The notes under the pieces are model-generated. The model was not told the DNA's origin. It ran no database searches and saw only the letters and a program-made list of their open reading frames with translations. This document shows, in pieces, positions 18,222 to 27,398 of a stretch of DNA of 64,000 nt (position 1 is its first letter; the number at the start of each line of letters is the position of its first letter). This DNA is from Brevundimonas sp. EYE_349. Its GTDB lineage: Bacteria > Pseudomonadota > Alphaproteobacteria > Caulobacterales > Caulobacteraceae. Position numbers and translations under genes: made by a program. Location: positions 1 to 64,000 of the forward strand of contig NZ_JAHXPB010000003.1 of the NCBI RefSeq assembly GCF_023147505.1. Direction: 5' to 3'.

Positions 18222-19267
18222 AGCTGTATTTCCGTAAAGCCGGAAACCCGGCTTTACACACATCCGTAGTCTCGGCTTTCCGCAGAGCCGCATTCCCCAT
18301 AGTCCTGCTGGCGACAACCGCGCTCGCCGGCTGCGCCACCAGCACTCCGCCGCCGGAAATTTCCTACGACGCCGCTGCTCCGGCCGTGCAGACCGTCGAT
18401 CCGCCGGCACCGGTCACCGTCGTCGAGATCCCGCGACCGCTTCCGCTGCCTGGACAGTTGCAGCGCGTCGAACCGTCCCGAGCGACGCCGGAGCCGACCG
18501 ATCCGACGGCGCGAGTCAACCAAGCCAACGCCGCTGCGCGCATCCAGCCTGTGCGCAACGGCTTCATCAACGCCATGCAGGTCTATCCCTACATGGGCGG
18601 CGCGCTTTATCAGGTCTATACCGCCGTCGGGCAGATCACCGACATCGCGTTGCAGCCGGGCGAGCAGCTCGTCGGCTCCGGACCGGTCGCGGCCGGCGAC
18701 ACCGTACGCTGGATCATCGGCGATACGCAGAGCGGCGCCGGGCAAACCTTGCAGGTCCACATCCTGGTGAAGCCCACCCGGCCGGACCTGATGACCAATC
18801 TCGTCATCAACACCAACCTGCGCACCTACCATATGGAGTTGCGCTCGACCGAGCGGACCTACATGGCCTCCGTCTCGTGGCAGTATCCGCAGGATCAACT
18901 CATCGCTCTGCGTCGCCAGAACCAACAGGCCGAAGCAGCACAACCGGTCGCATCCGGCGTCGATCTCGCCAACGTCAACTTTCGCTACGCCATTGACGGC
19001 GACCGCGCGCCGTGGCGGCCGCTGCGCGCCTTCGACGACGGCCGCCAGGTCTTCATCGAATTTCCAAGCGGTATTGGACAGGGCGAGATGCCGCCGCTGT
19101 TCGTTGTCGGCCCGGAGGGCAACACCTCGGAGCTGGTGAACTACCGGGTGCGCGGCCATCATATGATCGTCGATCGGCTCTTTGCCGCCGCCGAACTTCG
19201 TTTCGGCTCCGGCGATAACCAGAAGCGCGTCCGCATCGTGCGTACCGATGGGAGGCCTGCATCGTGA
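18218..19267 (+). CDS. trbG: TrbG, VirB9-like outer-membrane-associated T4SS protein
   Basis: A 349-residue lipoprotein: the signal segment ends LATTALAGC, followed by a Pro-rich linker and the VirB9/TrbG domain (VYPYMGGALYQVYTAVGQIT, TLQVHILVKPTRPDLMTNLV, VNFRYAIDGDR, FIEFPSGIGQGEMPPLFVV). The first 25 codons include an unusual perfect DNA hairpin (18234-18257), so the extreme N-terminus differs from a plain signal peptide. It forms the outer-membrane ring with TrbI. It overlaps trbF and trbI by four bases each. Confidence 0.93.
   Translation: MKLYFRKAGNPALHTSVVSAFRRAAFPIVLLATTALAGCATSTPPPEISYDAAAPAVQTVDPPAPVTVVEIPRPLPLPGQLQRVEPSRATPEPTDPTARVNQANAAARIQPVRNGFINAMQVYPYMGGALYQVYTAVGQITDIALQPGEQLVGSGPVAAGDTVRWIIGDTQSGAGQTLQVHILVKPTRPDLMTNLVINTNLRTYHMELRSTERTYMASVSWQYPQDQLIALRRQNQQAEAAQPVASGVDLANVNFRYAIDGDRAPWRPLRAFDDGRQVFIEFPSGIGQGEMPPLFVVGPEGNTSELVNYRVRGHHMIVDRLFAAAELRFGSGDNQKRVRIVRTDGRPAS
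18234..18257. repeat. Perfect 10-bp hairpin inside the start of trbG
   Basis: GTAAAGCCGG, loop AAAC, CCGGCTTTAC: a perfect stem sixteen bases after the trbG ATG. It is within the coding sequence and keeps the frame. A related CGGCTTT stretch follows at about 18275. It may be a small mobile palindrome caught in the gene or an mRNA stem that limits trbG translation. Confidence 0.7.
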
Positions 19268-20487
19268 GCGAGAGCGAGCACCGGAAAGAGGATGGGCCAG
19301 ACAAGGAGGCCCAGCCGCTGACCGGCGAGGCCGCCGGGCCTGCGCCGATGCGGCTGCGCGCGGAGCCGCCGCGCGTTACCCGCCTGTCGCGCAAGGTTCT
19401 CGCAGGTCTCGGCCTAGTCGCCAGCGTCGGGATCGGCGGTGCGCTCATCTATGCGCTTCAGACCAGCGATGCCGGTCAGCCGACCGACGAGCTCTACTCG
19501 ACCGAAAACCGCACGACGGCCGATGGCATTGCCGGTCTGCCGCGAGATTATAGCGGCGCGCCTCAGCTCGGCCCCCCGCTTCCCGGGGACTTGGGCCGAC
19601 CGATCCTCGACGCGCAAAGTCGTGGCCAGCCTATGCCCACACCCGGCATGACTGCCGCGAACCCCGGTCTCAGCCCGGAAGAGCAACGCCGCATTCAGGA
19701 ACTCGAGGCGTCACGCACGGCCCAGCTGTTCGCGAACACTGAAACCCGTACGGGCGGCGCGACGTCGACCCAGACTACGCCCGGCGCGCAACCGACGCCC
19801 GATCTCACCAGCCTTGGTCTGGCTCCGCCCCCCGCGACTCCCACAGCTCAGGACCGCCAGAACGCCTTCCTCAACGCCGCCGCCGATCGGCGCACGGTCG
19901 CGCCAGATCGCATCGCCGCGGCGGTGTCTCCAAACATCCTTCAGGCAGGTGCTGTAATTTCCGCCGCACTTATTACGGGGATTAGATCGGACCTCCCCGG
20001 CCAGATCACCGCCCAAGTGACCGAGAACATCTACGACAGTCCGACCGGCCGGATTCTTCTCGTGCCCCAAGGCTCACGCGTGATCGGCCAATACGATAAC
20101 AATGTGCAGTTTGGGCAAAGTCGCGTGTTGTTGGTTTGGAACCGGCTGATCCTGCCGAATGGCCACTCCATCGTACTTGAGCGTCAGCCGGGGGCCGACG
20201 CCGAGGGCTATGCAGGCCTTCGAGACGGCGTCGACTATCGTTGGTGGGATCTTGCGAAGGCAGCGGGTCTATCGACCCTGCTTAGCCTTGGGGCGGAGCT
20301 CGCCACAAATGACGACGACCGCCTTATCCAAGCAATTCGCAACGGCGGGCAAGACACGATCAACGACGCCGGTCAGCAGATCGTCCGCCGCCAGCTCAGC
20401 ATCGCGCCGACGCTCTCTATCCGGCCCGGCTTCCCGGTGCGGGTAATCGTCACGCGCGATCTCATCCTAGACCCGTATGGAAGGTGA
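19264..20487 (+). CDS. trbI: TrbI, VirB10-like T4SS protein
   Basis: A 407-residue protein from GTG 19264 overlapping the trbG stop. A short cytoplasmic part precedes a single membrane helix (VLAGLGLVASVGIGGALIYAL). A Pro/Gln-rich periplasmic linker follows, then the conserved VirB10 barrel region (LITGIRSDLPGQITAQVTEN, ILLVPQGSRVIGQYDN, LVWNRLILPNG, TLLSLGAELA, FPVRVIVTRDLILDPY). It spans the envelope and senses energy from the ATPases. Intact, although the ATPases of this locus are broken. Confidence 0.94.
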   Translation: MSESEHRKEDGPDKEAQPLTGEAAGPAPMRLRAEPPRVTRLSRKVLAGLGLVASVGIGGALIYALQTSDAGQPTDELYSTENRTTADGIAGLPRDYSGAPQLGPPLPGDLGRPILDAQSRGQPMPTPGMTAANPGLSPEEQRRIQELEASRTAQLFANTETRTGGATSTQTTPGAQPTPDLTSLGLAPPPATPTAQDRQNAFLNAAADRRTVAPDRIAAAVSPNILQAGAVISAALITGIRSDLPGQITAQVTENIYDSPTGRILLVPQGSRVIGQYDNNVQFGQSRVLLVWNRLILPNGHSIVLERQPGADAEGYAGLRDGVDYRWWDLAKAAGLSTLLSLGAELATNDDDRLIQAIRNGGQDTINDAGQQIVRRQLSIAPTLSIRPGFPVRVIVTRDLILDPYGR

Positions 20488-20489
20488 TC

Positions 20490-20720
20490 ATGACCAAGCT
20501 CAAACTCAGCCGTATTTCTGATGACAAGCCGGTGAAGGTAACGATCGAACTGCCGGCAGCAATTCATGGCGACTTGGTGGCCTACGCGGAAGTCCTCGCT
20601 CGTGAGAGCCAGCAGGAGATTAGCGACCCGCTGAAGCTAATCGCGCCAATGATTGCACGCTTCATGATCAATGATCGCGCATTCAATAAGATGCGGAAGA
20701 TGAACGGTAATCCGCAATAG
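20490..20720 (+). CDS. DUF2274 protein (trb operon tail)
   Basis: A 76-residue protein whose ATG at 20490 follows GGAAGG. It carries the short conserved block KLKLSRISDDKPVKVTIELP, followed by VYAEVLARE-like helix residues. A DUF2274 gene follows trbI in many related conjugative elements. The N-terminal beta-then-helix pattern recalls ribbon-helix-helix DNA binders. Function is unknown; identity is by family recall and position. Confidence 0.75.
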   Translation: MTKLKLSRISDDKPVKVTIELPAAIHGDLVAYAEVLARESQQEISDPLKLIAPMIARFMINDRAFNKMRKMNGNPQ

Positions 20721-20760
20721 AATTCATTGAATGCATAGGCGCTACGCACTGGATATCACC

Positions 20761-21690
20761 TCATAACACCAGCTTGGTATCGTGCATTGGCACACCGAGC
20801 CCGCGACTTGCGAGCATTTGAGCCGTGTGCAGAAATCGCAGGAACGCTGGGTTTTTATTCTCCGAGGACCAGACGACGCTAAACGGCACGATGTCAGGTT
20901 CGGCGGTCAATGGCCGAAGCACAAGCCCAGGGACTCTGACAGAGGTCCAGGCGGCCGAAACCAAGGTAATTCCTTGACCGAGGCTGACGAGGTTCATGAG
21001 CGTGTCCTGCAGCGCTTCCTTCTCTTCGATCTCGGGATAGGAGCTGTAGTCGGCGGAACGACGAACGATGTAGTCGTAGACCTCGGGACCAGGTTCCTCC
21101 CGACTTACGATGTAGCGCTCCGCCTTGAGATCTGGCCAGTCGAGCTTGGGTCTGGCGGCAAGCCTGTGGCTTTCGGCCAGAGCAACGTAGACGCGCTCGC
21201 GCCATAATTCTCGAGTCTCGCACCCCGGCACAGGTTCCGAGCCCGTGATGATTGCAGCGTCCAATCGTCTGGCTCTGACGGCCGCAAGATGCTTCCTCCG
21301 GCCACCGTCACGAACGTCGATGGTTACTCGCGGATGTCTTTCAGTGTGGCTTTGGACAAGCTTCCGCAGAAATCCCCCCGCTAGCGAGGTCAATATCCCG
21401 ATGCGGACCAAACCGCATGCGCCGCTGCGCGCAGCCCGAGCAGTACGCTTTGCCGACTCGAGCTGTTCGTAGGCCGGCAAAGCCTCGGCGAGAAATCGCT
21501 GCCCCGCCGTGGTCAGCCGAACACCATTCCGAGTCCGCTCAAATAGCAATATGCCGAGATGGTCCTCAAGCTGCTTCACAGTGCGGCTGACGTTCGACTG
21601 ATCTACCTGGCACATCTCCGCAGTGCGCCTGAAGCTGCCCACTTGGGCAGCAACGGTGAGGTAATGAATCTGCCGAAGGGCGAGCCTCAT
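20761..21690 (-). CDS. LysR-family transcriptional regulator of the conjugative element
   Basis: The 309-residue protein has the LysR winged helix-turn-helix at residues 1-60 (MRLALRQIHYLTVAAQVGSF, CQVDQSNVSRTVKQLEDHLG, LLFERTRNGVRLTTAG), then the effector-binding domain (VRIGILTSLAGGFLRKLV, LDAAIITGSEP, LVSLGQGITLVSAAW). It is convergent with the trb operon; a LysR gene in this place is common in these elements. A ligand cannot be guessed. It looks intact. Confidence 0.85.
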   Translation of the reverse strand: MRLALRQIHYLTVAAQVGSFRRTAEMCQVDQSNVSRTVKQLEDHLGILLFERTRNGVRLTTAGQRFLAEALPAYEQLESAKRTARAARSGACGLVRIGILTSLAGGFLRKLVQSHTERHPRVTIDVRDGGRRKHLAAVRARRLDAAIITGSEPVPGCETRELWRERVYVALAESHRLAARPKLDWPDLKAERYIVSREEPGPEVYDYIVRRSADYSSYPEIEEKEALQDTLMNLVSLGQGITLVSAAWTSVRVPGLVLRPLTAEPDIVPFSVVWSSENKNPAFLRFLHTAQMLASRGLGVPMHDTKLVL

Positions 21691-21932
21691 GTTGCAACCC
21701 TACCAGCTCTGTCGGACTGCGTGCGGCACGGCGGAAGCGCGGAAAGAAGCTTTTGACTACATGAGAGAGGCTGTTCAACGGCAGTAACCTTTCTAGATTG
21801 CTGAATCACACATTTAACCGATCTAGCGGCCGAGCCAGCTCGTTGATCCGCCCAAATGCTTCAGCAGAGTGGGGAAGACTCCACATTGTCGGAACGGTGA
21901 TGAGATTGGCATCAAGGATGGACCAGATCATC
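21691..21932. other. Gap between LysR gene and UvrA2 gene
   Basis: 242 bases, less GC-rich than its surroundings. It holds the LysR promoter region reading left into 21690 and the 3' flank of the uvrA2 gene. No RNA gene, terminator or convincing frame was seen. Confidence 0.4.
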
Positions 21933-24269
21933 TCACCTCGCAGTCTCAGCAGGAGTAATAGAGGTGATGGGCAAATTATTGTCGAAAGCCTTCATCGCCA
22001 GATACTTGCCAGTTAGGGTCTTTGCCTCTTGAGCAAGTGTCAGCGGGGTCCCTTGGAATACAATCTCGCCGCCATTTCGACCCGCCTCTGGCCCCAAATC
22101 GATTATCCAGTCCGCCCTAGCAATCACATCAAGGTTATGCTCGATAACAATCACGGTGCTGCCGTCATCGACCAGCCGATCCAGGATTTTGAACAGCCGA
22201 CTGACATCGGACATATGAAGTCCGGTGGTGGGCTCATCGAGGATGTATGTGCCTTGCCCGTCGCCCAGCTTCATTGCCAGCTTAAGGCGCTGGAGTTCGC
22301 CGCCCGAAAGCGAGGAAAGCGGCTGCCCGAGGCTCAAGTATCCAAGGCCAACCTCAACCAGAGCATCAAGGGTCAATGCAATTTCGGGGTCGTCGAAGAA
22401 CTTTTGAGCATCCGAAAGCGACATTTCTAGAACGTCACTGATTGATTGCCCGCGAAGGCGCTTCTTGAGAACGCTTTCCTTGAACCTCTTGCCTCGGCAC
22501 GTCTCACAAATCGTTTTTATCGGATCGAGAAAAGCGAGGTCGGTATAGGCAATGCCGAGTCCTTGGCAGTCTGGACATGCGCCGCGGGAATTGAAGCTGA
22601 ACAGGGAAGCGCTCGAACGCGTAGCTGTTGCGAACGCCTCCCTGATGGTGTCCATCATCCCGGTATAGGTTGCCGGTGTCGAGCGGGAGGAAACGCCGAT
22701 AGCTGACTGGTCGATAAGCACGGCCTCGGGGAAGGCGGCGACAAAAGCTCCGCTGACCAGCGAGCTTTTTCCAGACCCTGCGACGCCTGTCACGACAGTC
22801 ATGATCCCCTTGGGAATATCTACATCGACGTTTTTCAGGTTGTTCCCGGTAGCCATCCTCAGCGGGAACACGCCTTTGGCCGAGCGGACTTCTTCTTTAA
22901 CGGCGAACGGGGTTCTCAATGCCCGGCCGGTGGGAGTGTCAGCCATGAGAAGATCATGAACCGACCCTTCAAACATGACTTTCCCGCCGTCGCGGCCAGC
23001 TTCGGGGCCGATGTCGATGACATGATCCGCGATGGCGATAACGTCAGGATCATGCTCCACGACGAGCACCGTGTTGCCCTTGTCGCGAAGCCGCTTGAGC
23101 ATCCGATTGAGGCGATCAACATCGCGGGGATGCAGACCAATGCTCGGCTCGTCCAGAACGTAAATCACCTCGACGAGACTGGAGCCAAGGTGCCTGACCA
23201 TTTTGATGCGCTGGGACTCGCCGCCGGAAAGAGAGCCGGTCTCGCGATCCAGGCTCAGATAGCCGAGGCCGATGCCGATGAGTTGCTCCAGGCGTTCGAT
23301 CACGTCGGCCGCAAGCTGTGCGCCGACGCTGCCGGAGACCTTCCGAAGCACTTCGACCAAATCCTGACATTCCAGGGCAGTCATCTCGGCGATATTGTAG
23401 CCGTTGATCCGACACCCAAGCGCCCGCTGATTGAGTCTTGTCCCACCGCAGGCTCGGCACGGGCTTGAGATTATGAATCTGGCTGCGCCGGATCGTGTAG
23501 CCTCCGACAAATCGGATGTGTCGCGCCGGATGTAGAGCCGAGTGAACTTGTCGATGACGCCTTCGTAGGGAGCGTTGCGCGCCGTTGCTCCCGAGCCGAC
23601 CCGGACCTTGTATCCCGACCCGTAAAGGAGGTCGTCCCACTCGTCCTTTGTGTAGTCTTTCAGCTTCTTGTCGTTATCGAAGCGGCCCGACTGCGTGTAA
23701 ACCTTGATGTACCAGCCGTCCTTGCCGAACGGACCATGCCGGAATGGTCCTTCGTTCAAGGACTTTTCTAGATCAACAAATTCCTTCTCGTCGAGCGTCC
23801 GCGCTGTGCCGATGCCTTCGCAGGCGGGGCACATGCCTTCGGGATCATTAAACGAAAAGGCGTTGGAATAGCCTGCATAGGGTTCGCCGACGCGCGAGAA
23901 CAGCAAGCGAAGCAGGGCATAGGCGTCGGTGTAAGTGCCCACCGTCGAACGCGCATTTCCGCCAATTCGCTTCTGCGAGATAATTACAGGGGTGGAAAGA
24001 TTGCTGATGGAATCGACATCCGGCCTTCCGTAGTGCGGCAAGCGATTGCGCTGAAAAGCAGTGAACGTGTCATTGAGTTGGCGTTGAGCCTCTGCCCCGA
24101 CAGTGTCGAACACCATCGACGACTTGCCAGAGCCTGAGACGCCTGTGAACGCCACGATGCAATTGCGCGGAATATCGAGATCGACATTTTTGAGGTTGTT
24201 TTCCCTCGCGCCTCTGACGCCGATCACTCTGGCGACGCCTCGGTGAGAACTTGGTGCGTCGCCCGTCAT
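21933..24269 (-). CDS. UvrA2-like (class II UvrA) ABC ATPase
   Basis: The start at 24269 overlaps the dehydrogenase stop as ATGA; a start at 24311 would overlap by 46 bases. The 778-residue product is shorter than UvrA (about 940), as expected for class II UvrA without the UvrB-binding domain. It has two ABC modules: Walker A GVSGSGKSS near 43 and GVAGSGKSS near 515, signatures SLSGGESQRIK and SLSGGELQRLK, Walker B YVLDEPSIGLH and YILDEPTTGLH. Zinc-binding pairs are CPACEGIG, CRACGG, CPDCQGLG and CETCRGKR. Such proteins give tolerance to DNA-binding drugs or accompany antibiotic clusters. Here it is island cargo. Family firm, role inferred. Confidence 0.85.
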   Translation of the reverse strand: MTGDAPSSHRGVARVIGVRGARENNLKNVDLDIPRNCIVAFTGVSGSGKSSMVFDTVGAEAQRQLNDTFTAFQRNRLPHYGRPDVDSISNLSTPVIISQKRIGGNARSTVGTYTDAYALLRLLFSRVGEPYAGYSNAFSFNDPEGMCPACEGIGTARTLDEKEFVDLEKSLNEGPFRHGPFGKDGWYIKVYTQSGRFDNDKKLKDYTKDEWDDLLYGSGYKVRVGSGATARNAPYEGVIDKFTRLYIRRDTSDLSEATRSGAARFIISSPCRACGGTRLNQRALGCRINGYNIAEMTALECQDLVEVLRKVSGSVGAQLAADVIERLEQLIGIGLGYLSLDRETGSLSGGESQRIKMVRHLGSSLVEVIYVLDEPSIGLHPRDVDRLNRMLKRLRDKGNTVLVVEHDPDVIAIADHVIDIGPEAGRDGGKVMFEGSVHDLLMADTPTGRALRTPFAVKEEVRSAKGVFPLRMATGNNLKNVDVDIPKGIMTVVTGVAGSGKSSLVSGAFVAAFPEAVLIDQSAIGVSSRSTPATYTGMMDTIREAFATATRSSASLFSFNSRGACPDCQGLGIAYTDLAFLDPIKTICETCRGKRFKESVLKKRLRGQSISDVLEMSLSDAQKFFDDPEIALTLDALVEVGLGYLSLGQPLSSLSGGELQRLKLAMKLGDGQGTYILDEPTTGLHMSDVSRLFKILDRLVDDGSTVIVIEHNLDVIARADWIIDLGPEAGRNGGEIVFQGTPLTLAQEAKTLTGKYLAMKAFDNNLPITSITPAETAR

Positions 24270-25018
24270 ACCAGCCCCCCATCCGCCCGAATGTTTTGCC
24301 CCGTGACCCACCCCTGTTGCGAACTGACGAGCGACCCGACGATTGCGGCAATGTCCGATGGCCGGCCCAAACGTTGCAGCGCGGTCATGTGACTGAGACT
24401 GTCCAGCGTCGAGGCATCTGCATCCCGTCGCAGCAAATCAGTATCGGTCGGACCAGGGGATATGACGTTTACCGTTATTCCCCTCGCCCCCCATTCTCGG
24501 GATGCAATGCGGGCGAATTGCTCGATTGCCGCCTTGCTGGCGGCATAAACGGCTTCTCCAGGCGATGGCCACGCCGTGCCTATCGTCGAGATACAGACGA
24601 TCCGGCCATTGTCGCGCATGATGCGGCCTGCCTGCTGCAAGGTGAAGAATGTTCCTCGCGCGTTGACCGCCATCACCCGGTCGAACATCTCTGGGGTGAC
24701 GGTCTCAATCGGCGCGTGCTCGATTATGCCCGCTGAGCAAACGAGAGTGTCCAGAAACGGACTGTCGCCTCCTCCGAACCAAGCCGATGCATCTTTGAAT
24801 AATGAGGCGACCGCCCCAATGTCAGCTTGGTCGGCCTTAACCGCTTTCACCTTGTGACCAGCATCTTTGAGGGAGATTTCAACTGCACGGGCTGCGTCGT
24901 CATCTTCTTCATAAGTGAAGATGACTGCAAAACCATCCTCGGCGAGGCGATCCACGATGGCTTTACCGATCCCTCGTCCTCCGCCCGTCACGATGGCATT
25001 ACGCATAGGTTCGCTCAT
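24266..25018 (-). CDS. Short-chain dehydrogenase/reductase
   Basis: A 250-residue classical SDR: cofactor motif TGGGRGIGKA at about 11-20, NARG near 120, catalytic Ser in CISTIG near 145 and YAASK near 158, followed by PGPTDTDLL and the C-terminal TGQNIRADGG. Loop residues after beta-2 (TYEEDDD) leave NAD versus NADP unclear. It overlaps the uvrA2 gene by ATGA and is divergent from a WYL regulator 86 bases away, so the pair is likely one regulated unit. Substrate unknown; FabG-like sequence does not prove a fatty-acid role. Confidence 0.85.
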   Translation of the reverse strand: MSEPMRNAIVTGGGRGIGKAIVDRLAEDGFAVIFTYEEDDDAARAVEISLKDAGHKVKAVKADQADIGAVASLFKDASAWFGGGDSPFLDTLVCSAGIIEHAPIETVTPEMFDRVMAVNARGTFFTLQQAGRIMRDNGRIVCISTIGTAWPSPGEAVYAASKAAIEQFARIASREWGARGITVNVISPGPTDTDLLRRDADASTLDSLSHMTALQRLGRPSDIAAIVGSLVSSQQGWVTGQNIRADGGLV

Positions 25019-25104
25019 GATTAATCCGAGATGCTGGTCAGGTTGGAGTTGACACTAGCACGCTGCCACTGACATCATTCTGTCAGGGGGCGACGGAGAA
25101 GTTC

Positions 25105-25797
25105 ATGCGTCGTGCTGAGCGGCTATTCCGCATTGTCGGGATGTTTCGAGACAAGAAAGTGCTTACGGCTGCCGACCTGTCGGCGGCGCTGGAGGTCTGC
25201 GAACGCACAATCTATCGCGACCTCGCGCACCTCCAGGCATCGGGCGTTGGCATCGAGGGAGTAGGTGGAATAGGCTACGTCGCCGACGACAATCTCCAGC
25301 TTCCCCCTCTGAACTTCTCCCTGGATCAGATAGAGGCGTTGGCCCTGGGGCTGAGTTTCGTGATGGCGGCCGGCGATAAGGAACTGGCGCAGAGCGCTGC
25401 AGCCGCGCAAGCAAAGATCGACACGGTGTTGCCTCAGGCATCCAAGCCGGGACTATCCGGTTCGCCTATTGTCGCATCCCGCCGGGCGTCGGGACGCGCT
25501 CCGGCACATGCTGCAGTGCTGCGTCGCGCTTTGCGCACGCGCACCATCGTCGAATTTGACTATCAGAGCGAACAATCCCAACCGGCTCAACGGCGGTTGC
25601 GACCGATGACTCTGACGGCGTTTACAGATTGTTGGACCGTCAGCGGATGGTGCGAGACGCGGCAGGCGCTGCGGAATTTCCGGCTCGACCGGATTGAAAA
25701 GCTGAGAATGACCACAGATACCTTTGACAGTGTCCCAGGCCACAACATCGATACGTATGCGAAGCGTCGTCGTGATCTGTCAATGCATCGCCACTGA
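25105..25797 (+). CDS. YafY-type WYL-domain transcriptional regulator
   Basis: A 230-residue protein starting at ATG 25105 behind GGAGAAG. The N-terminal HTH_11 (RLFRIVGMFRDKKVLTAADL, ERTIYRDLAHLQ) is followed by an insert and a WYL domain at about 135-220 (IVEFDYQS, RRLRPMTLTAF, DCWTVSGWCETRQALRNFRL). WYL domains bind nucleic-acid-derived or small ligands and often control DNA stress responses. Its divergent placement over the SDR-uvrA2 pair suggests it regulates them, fitting a damage-responsive cassette. Confidence 0.85.
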   Translation: MRRAERLFRIVGMFRDKKVLTAADLSAALEVCERTIYRDLAHLQASGVGIEGVGGIGYVADDNLQLPPLNFSLDQIEALALGLSFVMAAGDKELAQSAAAAQAKIDTVLPQASKPGLSGSPIVASRRASGRAPAHAAVLRRALRTRTIVEFDYQSEQSQPAQRRLRPMTLTAFTDCWTVSGWCETRQALRNFRLDRIEKLRMTTDTFDSVPGHNIDTYAKRRRDLSMHRH

Positions 25798-26327
25798 GAC
25801 GCAGGCCAAACGCAAGATGTGCTAAAGCGCCGCACTCCGCATGGATGGGCGTCCGACATCCTGTGCGTATGGAGGATGGCGCGAGCGCCAAGTTCATCGC
25901 TTGGAGTTGGCTCTCGCTTGAGTTCAATGAGGCTTGGTGCGGGTGGTCGAAGTCGACCCGACACTCCTTGCGGAACCGGATTTTGAAGTCTGTCGTGTCT
26001 TTCCGCGTCCGCACGCCCCCCAAAGCTTTGCAACAGAGATCGGTCACGGGCCCGTGTTGCAGCACCTGCCCGGCAACTAGCGCCGTCGATCGAAGGCGGC
26101 GCAATCAACTCCGCCTATGTGGCCTCTATGGTATCCGCTTGTTCGACACCTGCCTCTTACGTCTTTCGCGGCGGTGAATGGCGCAGCATGTATGTCCGTG
26201 CGGAAGCGTGAGGCATCGGTCCCGGGCGTTTGAAACATAAATCCGAAGCGAGCCTCGACAGACTACCGCGATGATCAACTCAAATACCCGGCGACACGCC
26301 TTGGTCGTGCTGCCGAAGGAGGCGATA
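25798..26327. other. 530-base region without a supportable gene
   Basis: A frame of 110 codons at 25845-26177 (+) and overlapping minus-strand frames exist, but none shows a ribosome site, recognisable motif or coding-like codon use. GC is lower than in the flanking chromosome. An AAGGAGG site at 26316-26322 belongs to the next gene. It is probably degraded island DNA. Confidence 0.45.
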
Positions 26328-26558
26328 GTGCCAGATAGCAAATTCCTTACGCCTGACGAGGTGGCTGAACGCTACCGGGGCGGTATTTCGGTTGGAACCC
26401 TTCGAAATTGGCGCGCGATGCGTCTCGGGCCTTCCTTCGTCAAAATTGGCAAGGCCGTGCTCTACCCCCTCGAGGAACTTGATGCGTGGGATGAAAAGAA
26501 TAAGGTCCAGTGCCGTGCATCAAGGGGTCTTGGTGAGCACCGGGGTGATCAGGCGTGA
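26328..26558 (+). CDS. Small helix-turn-helix protein (AlpA/excisionase-like)
   Basis: The GTG at 26328 follows AAGGAGG by five bases, far better than earlier in-frame starts. The 76-residue product reads FLTPDEVAERYRG, VGTLRNWRAMRLGPSFVKIG and VLYPLEELDAW, the pattern of HTH_17/MerR-like excisionase or AlpA-type regulators that direct integrase or activate it. It lies about 100 bases from the radC remnant, where an excision factor would be expected. The partner integrase is not in the window. It could instead be a simple repressor. Confidence 0.7.
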   Translation: MPDSKFLTPDEVAERYRGGISVGTLRNWRAMRLGPSFVKIGKAVLYPLEELDAWDEKNKVQCRASRGLGEHRGDQA

Positions 26559-26661
26559 TCGTCACGTTCGGGCATGATCAACCGATCCCAGTCCCAAGCA
26601 CCATTCCTCGTTAACCTGCTTTTTATTGCTTACAAGTCAATGACTTAGAAAACTGACAGGC

Positions 26662-26826
26662 ATGATCCACAATCATCCGTCGGGCGATCCGACCCCCAGC
26701 CGCGCCGACGTGGAAATGACGAAACAGGTTGTGCAGGCCGGCCGCGCCCTTAACGTCGAGGTGCACGACCATCTGGTCGTCGGCCGCGACGGGGTGGCCA
26801 GTTTGAAGCAACTGGGGTTGATGTGA
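26662..26826 (+). pseudogene. radC: radC, 3' end only (element insertion target)
   Basis: The 54 codons start at [19 protein letters not shown], the JAMM metal-binding segment of RadC, continue through [17 protein letters not shown] and end normally at 26826. Upstream the frame closes at 26641, and the DNA at 26600-26660 is AT-rich and unrelated to radC. The N-terminal two thirds are absent, so the element has separated or replaced them. The GNAT gene overlaps this stop, showing the right flank is native chromosome. Confidence 0.8.
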
Positions 26827-27353
26827 CGACGACGCTGACGACGGAACGCCTGGTCCTGACCCCCGCCGGGCCGGATGACTTCACCGACATCGCCGCCCTG
26901 TGGAAGAACCTGGACTTCACCCGCTTTCTCATGGGCCGCGCCCTTTCGGATGAAGAGGTCTGGTTCCGGCTGCTGCGCGACATCGGGCATTGGTCCGCCC
27001 TGGGTCACGGCAACTGGTCGATCCGGTTGAAGGATGGCGGCGCCTATCTGGGCAGCATTGGGGTGCTGAACTATCGCCGCCAGATGACGCCCGCCTTGGA
27101 TGCGCCGGAGCTGGGCTGGGGGCTGGACCCGGCGTTTCAGGGCCGTGGCTATGCCGCCGAGGCTCTGGGCGCCGCCTTGGACTGGGCGGAAAATGTTCTG
27201 GGCGTCCAGCGCACCGTCTGCATGATATCGCCGGACAACCTGGCCTCGTTGAAACTGGCCGCCCGTCTCGGCTATCGGCCCTATGCCGAGACGACCTACA
27301 GCGACCATGCCGTGCGGCTGTTCGAACGCCGCCGCCCCGTAGTCAGCCATTAA
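26823..27353 (+). CDS. GNAT-family N-acetyltransferase (RimJ/RimL type)
   Basis: The GTG at 26823 overlaps the radC stop, so the two were once coupled. The 176-residue product has the RimJ-like start ([20 protein letters not shown]), the [20 protein letters not shown] acetyl-CoA-binding region near 100-118, and [18 protein letters not shown] near the end. It transfers an acetyl group to an amine, possibly a protein N-terminus or small molecule. Complete and typical in length. Confidence 0.85.
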   Translation: MTTTLTTERLVLTPAGPDDFTDIAALWKNLDFTRFLMGRALSDEEVWFRLLRDIGHWSALGHGNWSIRLKDGGAYLGSIGVLNYRRQMTPALDAPELGWGLDPAFQGRGYAAEALGAALDWAENVLGVQRTVCMISPDNLASLKLAARLGYRPYAETTYSDHAVRLFERRRPVVSH

Positions 27354-27398
27354 GGTTTATCGGTCACGCTGGCGGGGAAAGCTCCGAGAGTCTCGCCC

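Noticed and set aside
25845-26177. 110-codon frame in the gap after the WYL regulator
   Set aside because: No ribosome site, no motif, unusual composition and competing frames on the other strand.
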